Positions 55,530 through 64,000 of a stretch of DNA of 64,000 nucleotides are shown one piece after another. The position numbers were made by a program, and so were the translations under genes. The DNA is from Prorocentrum cordatum (Eukaryota > Sar > Dinophyceae > Prorocentrales > Prorocentraceae), in contig CAUYUJ010003603.1 of the NCBI GenBank assembly GCA_963575745.1, forward strand, positions 341,640-405,639, written 5' to 3'. Under the pieces are notes generated by a model, which saw only the letters and a program-made list of their open reading frames with translations, did not search any database and was not told where the DNA came from. Positions within the stretch are counted from its first letter, which is position 1; every line of letters starts with the position of its first letter.

Positions 55530-57555
55530 AAAGCGGGGGTACTATATGTAGCTCACCCCCTCGGGGGCCACGATCCTCGTGAGGGGTGTCAAAAATGGCC
55601 CTCCCAGGGGCCGAACAAGGACCCTCTGACACATCGGTTCCCCTCCCCCCCCCAAAAAAACGACGGAGGGGAGGGGGAGGGCTTCCCTCCCCGAAGGGAA
55701 GAGGGAGAGGAAAGAGACCCTCCTCAGACCACCTGTCGCCCAAAGTGCTGGTGGGATTTGGTTGGCGACACCATATTCGTCGCTGCTGCCCTTTCCAGTC
55801 ATTGAGCGCGAAGTCCCGCCGAGCCCGAGTATGCTCAAGTCGACGATTGAGCATGCTCGCGGCCCCACTGCAGCAGAGTAGCCAAGAGCCAGTCGAGGAC
55901 TTTTTGCGGGGAGTGTAGACGTGTTACCAAGAAGCAATAGAGGTGGAGAGGCAGTCAGTTCCAGCGCAAGGGAGCAACAAGTTGGGCGGCGCCAATGCCC
56001 ACAGTGTTCGACGCAGCTGCCAATGTAACAAAACAAAAAAGAAGACGCAGAACTCGGATGGCAGTGAAGCAGTGTCGCATGCGGCATGGCAGCCCTCGGC
56101 CGATGGCATGGGCGTGTGAAGTAGAAGCAGAAGCAGGATTGTGATTTAATGTGGGTGGGGCTTGCTACATGCGTCCTCAGGACGGCGAAGCCAGCCCAGC
56201 TTAGCCGTGCCCAGCGCTAACGAGAAGAAACCGTCAGCACCCCACATAACTGATTCAGAAGCCAGGTATCCAATATGTGCTGGTGTTGGTTATTGCACCT
56301 GGCGGGTCGGAAAGTTCAGTTGCTCTCAGGGCTTGGTCGCTAGCCCTTGGCAACTGTACTGGCGGGGCTTTACATGGCACTCGCTGAAATTGTATTGGCT
56401 ATGCACGGTTGCAGGCGCTGTGGTGGTCTTCCCATCGCACGTCCATTGGTTCCACACGCGTCGTGCTAGGCTTGCGTCACGTCGAATGTATGGAGCTACT
56501 ATGTGTTCGGGGCCAGTATCTTGCTCCTCATGCCTTAGTGGCGTTCGGTTCAGCCCCTTCTGCAGGTTACAAGCAGAACATCGGGTCGGAACCACTGTGC
56601 GCGTGTAGACAATTACGCGCGTCATTATCTAGCCGTGAGCTGCCCTTTCGGTTTCCAGCGCCAGCGAACTTCTGAAATCCGGTCTTTGTCCTTGATTCTG
56701 GGTCCAGGCTGATAACGTTCACTTCAGGTAGGCTACAGTTGTTGTGCTCAATGGGTGGCAGTAAGAATTCTATGGTTCGAGCCCATCGTTGGAGAGGTGA
56801 GGAGACGAAATGGATAAAGAAAGTTTGGTCGGCCAAGACTTCGAGGTGGGGTCGGGGCATAGCCCATGCAAACAAAGATCCAGACGAACCGTCATGCTGA
56901 CGGCATTGTGTATTTCGTGTTGTCACCTTAGAGTTGCTAAGACGTGTGTGGTTTCTCCACTGGCGCTGTGTTCGCATCCAGTTGCATGGGGGGGAGCCAT
57001 GCCCACGTGCCAGCGTAGCATCGATATGTCTCGAGGATGCTTCTATCACGGTTCGGCTGTTGCTCTGCATTATCTCTGCGGGTCTCCACGGACCCCGGGC
57101 CGGCCTTGATCCGTTGGTTGTGCGATTTTTCTGCCGAGTGTTTCCGAAGAGATCCAGCAGACCAACATTTTTTGGGGGTGATGGTCGGGCCTTGGGCCTG
57201 TATGGGAGCCGTTGAAAGAATAGATCGGGCCGCAAGGGGCGGTTACAGGCCATCTTATGCGGTTGTTTAGGTGTTGTCTTTGAAGTTTTTTGGGGGGGCG
57301 TTCTGGGGCTACGCTTGGGGTTGCTCAATCCTTTTTGGGAAGCCGTTTTAGACCGAACAGGTCTGGGCATCTCTTGACGCTTCGCGTACCCCCACCAGCC
57401 CATCCAGCAACGAGGCCCAGGCGAGTTGCATTGATCAGGGAAGCGTGGGAGCATGCAGTGGACCAAAGATGGGGGACAGCCGTCAAATCGAATATCGGGA
57501 TCAGCGTGAGCAGGCCGAGGAGTCAACCGTAAACGTCTTCGCGGTCTTTCGATAT
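55530..57555. other. Intergenic sequence with dispersed-repeat pieces
   Basis: Positions 55,570-55,775 carry the module also seen at the left edge of the window (ccgaagggaagagggag, then accacctgtcgccca, then gtgctggtgggatt). Positions 57,375-57,460 resemble the core of the 28.7-37.7 kb array unit. A minus-strand open frame of 367 codons (56,567-57,670) has no domain, crosses both repeat and non-repeat sequence, and is rejected as a gene. Confidence 0.5.
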
Positions 57556-57559
57556 GGTA

Positions 57560-58340
57560 GCTTGTGGGCAGCTTACTTGTGCCATCTTGGGGCAAGTGCT
57601 CGTGTCTTTGGGACTCTCTTGCGTCCCCCGAGGGGGCGCTCGTTGAGCCATCTTGGAGGACATCGATCAAAGAAGGGGGTTGTTCTCATTTACGCCCCCT
57701 CCGTCGGAGGCAGACACGCTGCCTCTTGAGGCGTTCCCAGGCGATTGTGGGGCCGTTTCGGGCCCCTTGAGGGCCCCTCTTGGGGCTCTCTTGGGCCGTC
57801 TTACAGCCATCTTGAGGCTTCGTTCTTCCATCGGAAGCGACAAAGCCAGGAGACGAAGCACATTTATTCCTCTCTCGATATTGGAAGGATTTGGGGGGTC
57901 CTTGGGCGACGCCATGCCATCTGGAGCCGTCTTGGAGCGGTCTTTTTCTACCTCTTTAAGGTAGGTGAGAGGTTTTCTCGAACTCTAGGTCGTTTCTGGT
58001 CGAGCTTCATGCGACCTTGGAGGCCATCATGGGCTATCTGGTGCAATCTTGGAGCGATCATCTACGACGAACGACGAACTTGCTAAACCACCTACGCCCA
58101 AAGGGCTGGTGGGATAACCAAGGCAAACTACATGTGGCTCTTTAACTCTGGCTGTCACCCCCGGAGCTTGATGAGCGCGTCTTGTGGGCCTCTTGGTTGG
58201 AGCCGTGCTTGGGGCTGTGGGCTGTCGCTTACGCTGTCTTAGGGCGTCTGGGAGGATCTTGCAACTGTATTAGTGGATCGTCGCTCCGTCTTGGGACCTT
58301 GCCGGGCCGTCTTGAGGGCCTCGTGGTGGGTCTTGAAGCC
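57560..58340. repeat. CTTGGG-type degenerate repeat, several blocks
   Basis: gccatcttggagg, cttggggctctcttggg and cgtcttgagggcctc recur at 57,575-57,815, 57,920-58,055 and 58,170-58,340. Confidence 0.75.
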
Positions 58341-58344
58341 AAGC

Positions 58345-60175
58345 ATGGCGCTGCGGAGACACGGGCAGCGCTGCCTCGTTCCACGGCGGGGTGCGGCGAG
58401 GGGAGCGCGCGCCCCGAGAAAGTTGAAGCTCTCCCACGCAGGCCAGGGGATATACTGACACACTCTTGCGCGTTTCCTCTTCCGCGTCCTGATCTTCTGC
58501 AGTGCCAGTTGTACTACAGTAGGTTGGCGTCTTGTCGACCGGCGGCGACCCGCCGCCGACGTTCAACGTTGAAGGCCGCCGGCGACCCAGAAACGGTCGA
58601 TGTTGAACGATCTGATGTTTCGCCAACGGCCGATCGTTCCAGGTTGAACGACCCCCGCGGTGTCAGGAACCAACGCCAGGGTCGACACGACACGAACCCG
58701 CGGTGCTTCTGTTGCTGGTTGTACGAACGCGCGCGGACAAGGCGTGTTCACAAGATCCATTTTACATTTGATGTTCGTTTTGCCTTGTCACCTTCATGCT
58801 GGCTCAAGACCATGCCATCCAAGGCATGGTCGGGCAGGAAACATGCTGCGCCGCCTAATGAAGTTTCACATTGTGCTTGCCTTTTGCGCGTTGTGTGCGG
58901 CCGCGCTCCTCCTATTTACATGTTGTGCATCAAAGTGTTTGGGAGCAGCACGCTGTGTCATAAGGGTGATCTGGCATCAAACATTTGCGCAGCCTCTTGG
59001 CTGCACGATCGGAGACGTGAGCCCCCGATACGCAGGAGCACGTGCTCGCGGTGGTGCCGTTTGAGCATATGTGGGCAAGCGCATATACATATATATATAT
59101 ATATACATATCTGTAAATGTATAGATGTGTGTGTCTCTGGTATGTGCATATACTCATACACTTGCATACACATGAGCATACATTATTACACGAGTGAAGC
59201 TGTCTACACATACATGCGTATAGTCATAGACACGTGTATAGATAGACGGTTATGTATATGCGTGTGTGTGTCATCTTGTGTGATATTTACTTGAGGCATA
59301 TGCCGCTGCGTTGCCCAGCGATGTATATCATGATCCAGGCGTGGAACTTGGCAAACAGGAGCTTAGGGGCAGGGGCGATTTCACCCATGAGAGTCTGTAT
59401 GGAGTGGGGAGGGGATGAAGGAGAAGGAGGGTGAACAGGAGGTCTCTACCGAAGCTTAGAGCCTCCCTTCGCCTTACCAGAGTGTGTCCCCGTTCTCTCC
59501 ACGTCTTCGGTGCGACAAGGGGGCAGCACAAGAGGCCAGGAGGACGGGGCGGAGAATGAGAAGCACGGGGTTCCATATCTCCGACGAGGTTCAAGTTTTT
59601 TCTCGTCGTGGGCATCCGGAGGTCTCGACCCTGTCCTGTAGACCGCCATTCTATCCTCAGTTGTTGTTGATGGCCGCATCGCCCCAAAACGGCCCCTTGG
59701 AAGCCGAGAGATCTGGAAGGGAACGCCTGCCGTGTTTTTTGTTTCAATGCGTGGTGTTTCGGGAACGAGGAAGTCTCCACAACGAGGGTCACGACCGGCC
59801 CTGCGTCAAACCTCCGGGCCCGCTGGCGGCCACCGACTGGCCACGAGAGGCCGCGAGCCAACGAGGCACAACTCTAGGACCACGAGCTGCCGCGGAGTGA
59901 CGAGTCAAATCTTCAGGTCCGCGAGGGGCCACGCCGGCACGTGCTGCTGGGACAAGTTTTCAGAGCCGCGAGGGCCTATGGGGGGCCGCGGACTGCCGAA
60001 CCACATCTCCAGATCGTGGCCACGGGCTGCCGAGTCAGATGTCGGACAGCAGATGGCCCGCAAGTTGCGACTCAAGAGAGTAGGCGCAAGGAACTTACAA
60101 GGTGTGGGTACTTGGTTTGGGCAGCGTTGATGGGTAGTATGCGGGTGAATGCTGGATGCGATACTAGTGGGGGAT
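58345..60175. other. Intergenic sequence
   Basis: No gene is recognised. An AT run (catatatatatatatataca) lies near 59,089-59,108, with cacacatac and catgtatag words around it to 59,280. A hydrophobic open frame (MLRRLMKFHIVLAFCALCAA, near 58,841-58,900) has no support from context. Confidence 0.45.
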
Positions 60176-60179
60176 GGAA

Positions 60180-60420
60180 GCGTGGTTGGCCCAACCAGAA
60201 GTTAGTGGGTGGGTAGATCGTTGGGTGGGTGGGTGGGTGGGTGGTGGGTGGGTGGCGGTTGAGTTGGTCGGATGGTGGCGAGTAGATGGTTCGGTGGGTG
60301 GTTGGTGGGTGGCGGATTGGTGGTCTGTGGATAAGAGGTTAGCAGTGGCCGTTGGGCATGTGTAGGATGGCTGGTGGGTGATGAAAAGGGGATGGGTGAG
60401 TGGCGGGTGGGCGGGGCAAA
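60180..60420. repeat. GGTGGGTG-type degenerate repeat
   Basis: gtgggtgggtgg and ggtgggtggcgg recur with shorter spacers to about 60,410. The strand is G-rich and could form four-stranded structures in principle. Confidence 0.8.
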
Positions 60421-60424
60421 CGTA

Positions 60425-62740
60425 CCGCAATGAGCTTCAGGACGAGATGGCGGATTGAAGCGCGAAGAAAGAAAGCACATGTTGTTACATTCAGGCAGTG
60501 CTGTGATGCTGTATGGAAATCACGGAAGCCCGCTGCGAAATTTTTTGCGCACACCAGGATTACGAGAAACCGTTGGTCATTGACTTCCGCCCACGCAGTG
60601 CACTGTCGATTGCCACCGTCCGCTTTCGAAGCCTGCCGCGCACACCACGGCCTCGAGCAGCCACCAGACCACCAACTTTTGGCAAGTGGGCCGACTCTTG
60701 ACCTCGGCCTTCCACTTTCGACGCGCACGAAACAAACCAGGCACGCGCGCATGAAATCCCAAGCACGGAATCAACTTGTGATCGCCACCCCTTTTATTTC
60801 GGAGCGCGCCGCGCATGCCGTGGCCACGAGCAACCACGAGGCCATGGATTCTCGGCTACGGCATCCACTGCTGATGGCCGCCCTCCGCTTCAGGACGACG
60901 CCGCGCACAAGGACCATGAGCAGCCTCCGGCTCTTACCAGCCCGTGGCACGCATCCGCGTGGCCAGGGATTTTTTTGGAGCGATTTTGCATGGGGAGGAG
61001 AGGAAGCAGCAGGGGAAACAGAAGTTCAACACAGATTCCGTAGGCACCTGAAGGCCACGTCAAATATTTGCATAGGGGTTTCAACTTGGATCGATGGTCA
61101 CAGCTTTCGCATGGCAGCGCAGCACACGACGCATCATGGCCAGTTTCGTGGGGAAGAAAAGCATGTAGACATGCGAGGCGATGAGTCGAATCGTTGTGAC
61201 AGTTGTGGGATTTGATGTAAGTACTAATGTTATGTCACGTGACATTCTAGATTTGCTTGTGATGCGCGCGTGTCTACGTCTGCCAAGTGGCGTTCCATCG
61301 CAGGTGTCGTGGGTACCGCTACACTGACTATCCCCCCTCCTTTCCTTTACATCCCGCTTTTGGCTACTTCCGTTCCACATCATGTTCTACATACGTGTGG
61401 GCAGGAACTGCGGCTTAGCGTGTCACGCCGCCCGCCACGCTTCGGCGCGATATGCTCACCACGTCCCAGCCCTCAAGCCTCAACGCCTCGAGCTTTCCCC
61501 ATTCTCCAACCCTACGGAGCGGAGCGATACGCTGATCGCTCGCAGGGCATAACGTGCCGCTGGGGCCGCCGCCGTGATACGCTAAGCAAAAGTCCCCGAC
61601 CGCACACACACCGCAGGTCGTGGTCCTTCTATATACGTCTCGTTAAATCCACATTTCACTTGTAACAAGTTGCTCCAGATTTGCAGCCTGGCTTGAATGA
61701 GTCCATCTGCAGGGTCAACTCTCCTCAGTTGCCCGCCTCTCCATGACCCCCACAGTGAAATGCGAGGCTGTTTTTTTCCCGCGGTGGTCGCCGGGCAATC
61801 AGTATTATAGCTAGTCGATCATGGATGTGAGCACGGACGGGTTGAGGGCGAGGCAGTTATTGGATTGCTACGTGCCCGCCAACCAGAAGCTGATACGGGC
61901 GCTAATTCTGGAACTGGGTCGCGCGATGAGGATGTCAAGTCACAACAAGCCCGTCCAGTTGCCGTTACAGCATAGGCCGTGTAGTCGCACACTTTCACAT
62001 GGGTATTGTTTTGTTCGTGCTCGCACTAGCCGAACCGTCGTGGAGCAAGGTCACCAAATTCTGGCAACGGGCATTTCTGATTCATTCGATCAGGATGCAC
62101 GATTCAGGCCATACAAACCAGAAGTACAGAGTATAGACACAAATGCTTGAAGAGACCATCAGAATTTGCAGAACACTTTGAATGACTGCAGTCATGGGGC
62201 GCTACAAGCTGTGAAAGGGAGGCCTCGGGTCAACGCTGTAGGTACTGCGGCGTTGTGCTCGGCTTGCAGTTTAGAGTCGCACGGTCTCTTTGATCGCTTA
62301 GTGAAATTGTCTTCTTCTTCTGCATGGTGCACGCATCAGGTAGACATGCGATGTGTAGCACGTAATGTGTTTCTGCGCGGACTTGTTGTTCATGCTAGCC
62401 CCAAGCATTCTCACAGCAATCCAACGACTATACCGCTTCTTCGCTCCTACTCGTAAGCCCCAGGGCTGCATTGCTCATACATGATGTTGCACGGCTCTGG
62501 CACTGTAGCACATGAAAGTGGACGTTTGGATCATTATTAGTCGGTGAGCTCTATGTCTGGTGTTCACTTCGCGGTATCTACATGTCACTGTTTCCACCAT
62601 CGATGCGGAGACAATGTTCACATCAGTTGTTTTGTAATCGCTGGGTTTCCTCGCCCCCCAGGGATGTGCGAGCTCCCTATCGCTGCTCCTGTCATTGCTC
62701 TGCTCTCTCTCTCTCTCTCTCTTTTGTTCTACCCCATCGG
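60425..62740. other. Intergenic sequence
   Basis: No gene, RNA or repeat array is recognised. A CT run (ctctctctctctct) lies near 62,700-62,722. Confidence 0.45.
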
Positions 62741-62744
62741 AGGC

Positions 62745-63166
62745 TCAATCCTTTCTGGGTCGAGCTGGGGGTCGGCCTCAGTTGGCCTGAGGCCGGGGAC
62801 TGCGGAGGCCCGCTCCGGAGGCCCACGAGATCCGGGAGGCACCAGCAGCGGTCGCCTGGCGCGCGATCTCGGCCGCCGCCCGTTGCCCGGAGAGGAGGGG
62901 CCAGCCGCTGCGTGGCAGCAGCGACCGCTCGCCTCGCAGCACTGCTGGCCACCCACCTCTTCGCAGGACTGGCAAAGGCGGGGGGGCCAGCCGGGCCCAC
63001 CGCCCACGAGCTCGCCAGGCGGCGGGCGGGCTGCCTCTGGCGACCGGGCGCCTCAGCGGCGCGTCGCTGGTCGGCGCCTGGGGCCTGCCCAGCCTGCACA
63101 ACCCACAGGTTTTATTCGTCCGTGCACGACGATTCGGAGATCCCCGTGGACTCCGAGAACAATTAG
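62745..63166 (+). CDS. Coding-like stretch ending in a clean stop, unrecognised
   Basis: A plus-strand frame with strong GC3 includes CVAAATARLAALLATHLFAG, a possible membrane helix, then PTAHELARRRAGCLWRPGA, and ends HDDSEIPVDSENN before TAG (63,164-63,166). The acidic end is typical of a natural C-terminus. The start and any splice site are unknown. A second plus frame is open over the same stretch. Confidence 0.3.
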
Positions 63167-63571
63167 GGGCAGGAATGCCAATCAACCCCATCCCCAACCC
63201 GCAGCCCCAGAAGTCTCTTGGATCAGGGGCGGGGGAACCTGGATCCCGAGTTAGGAATCCCTGGGCGACCAGACCTGGCCCTTTAGAGCGGAAGGGGTCG
63301 GAGGCTGGGCTTTCTCAGCCCAGAAGGAAACGGGATGGTCCTCCAAGGGCGGAGGTAGGGGGGCGCGTATTGCCTCGGCGCGGCCTGGCCCTCCGTCGCG
63401 GGCTTCAGGCCCACGCTCTGCTTCGCGGGCGTCCTGGGCGGGCGCCTGGGCAGCAAAGCGGGCGCCGTCGGCGCACCGCGGCTCCAGCGGTGGACGCTGC
63501 GGGGGGCCACCCCTGCGGGAGCCTGCGCCCTACGCCAGCCCCGGCGCCGACGCCCGCCGAGCGGGAAGCCC

Positions 63572-64000
63572 ATGCCTGCGTCAACCTGCGACGGGGGGCA
63601 ATCGGTTGCCGCGGGCCGCCGGAGGCGTCTCCGAGGCGGCGCGAGCGCGAAGGCCGCCAAGGACTGGCCGTCGGGCGCCGAGCTCGACGCGGCCACGCGG
63701 CGCCGCCTTGGGAAAGAGGCGGTGCGCGAGGAGAGGTTGGCCGAGGAGGGCGAGTTCGCTCAAGAATAGCTGGTTTGGAGGCTACACATGTACTTCGGCG
63801 CGAAGAGCACGCGGCACCCAGAGCCCAACTGCGTCAAGGCGCGCCACCCCTTCGCCGTGCCGGAGCTCGGCCCGGCGAGCCGCCGCGCGCCCGCAAAGAT
63901 CGTGCAGGCACTCAGGGGGCGCGCCCAGTTTGATCGCTGCCCGCCAGCCGCCAGGCCCGAACCGCGTGCGCTCGATCGCCTCCCGGGCGGGGAAGAGGGC
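63572..64000 (+). pseudogene. Coding-like stretch with an in-frame TAG, runs off the window
   Basis: From ATG 63,572 a GC3-rich frame reads AKDWPSGAELDAATRRRLG and KEAVREERLAEEGEFAQE, then TAG at 63,767-63,769. The same frame goes on as protein-like sequence (LVWRLHMYFGAKSTRHPEPN, then PAKIVQALRGRAQFDRCPP) to the window end. Either the stop is a mutation in a dead copy or an intron boundary lies near it. No family is recognised. It is cut by the window edge. Confidence 0.35.

Noticed and set aside
57120-57560. Small structured RNA or tRNA
   Set aside because: Looked for cloverleaf or snRNA-like boxes here and elsewhere by eye and found none that hold up.
56567-57670. Minus-strand open frame of 367 codons
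   Set aside because: It crosses a fragment of the array repeat, has no domain and no codon bias, and reads as a chance frame.
58795-58810. ctggctcaag, like the end of the dinoflagellate spliced leader
   Set aside because: Only about ten bases agree and the preceding part (ccgtagccatttt) is absent, so it is not a spliced-leader relic.

Overview
This 64 kb window looks like nuclear DNA of a dinoflagellate, or a close relative with the same genome style. The evidence is indirect. There is very little recognisable coding sequence. Coding-like stretches have GC-rich third codon positions. There are long introns, dense trinucleotide and minisatellite arrays, and many small inverted-repeat elements. 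A decayed LINE has an ORF1 with a RanBP2-like zinc finger, and the one well-supported gene carries a cold-shock domain, a fold that dinoflagellates use heavily. No rRNA, tRNA, CRISPR or prokaryote-style operon was seen. The species cannot be named from the sequence alone.

Layout. 0-5.9 kb: mostly intergenic, with one weak minus-strand exon candidate (RNA polymerase beta-like motif, 1.44-1.61 kb), a GC-rich minisatellite (3.6-4.1 kb) and a pyrimidine tract (5.4-5.9 kb). 5.9-8.3 kb: plus-strand, GC3-rich but repeatedly frame-broken coding remnants of unknown identity. 9-12.5 kb: minisatellites, an octamer array and GGA/CCT tracts. 12.8-14.6 kb: a minus-strand coiled-coil coding relic, perhaps a second LINE piece. 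15.3-22.4 kb: a minus-strand LINE in which ORF1, endonuclease, reverse transcriptase (YIDD), zinc-binding and RNase H segments follow each other in the right order but in different frames. 22.4-28.6 kb: microsatellites, a 200-bp-arm inverted repeat and an AT-rich island.

28.7-37.7 kb: a tandem array of repeat units, each with its own inverted ends. Several units contain a second small inverted-repeat element. The array begins and ends at copies of that smaller element. One unit is split by a 3.5 kb insertion flanked by TA and ending in a perfect GC-rich hairpin. 40.8-44.5 kb: a long plus-strand coding remnant with frameshifts and in-frame stops. 45.5-54.7 kb: the best gene, three exons on the plus strand giving an ankyrin-repeat plus cold-shock-domain protein. 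Its 7 kb first intron holds an 89-bp satellite, a GAT array and two copies of a 195-bp inverted-repeat element. 54.7-64 kb: intergenic repeats, then two short coding-like stretches at the right edge.

The genes do not form a pathway. The window is one probable host gene set in a landscape of decayed coding sequence and nested repeats. All splice sites, domain calls and repeat boundaries were read by eye; no alignment or database search was run.
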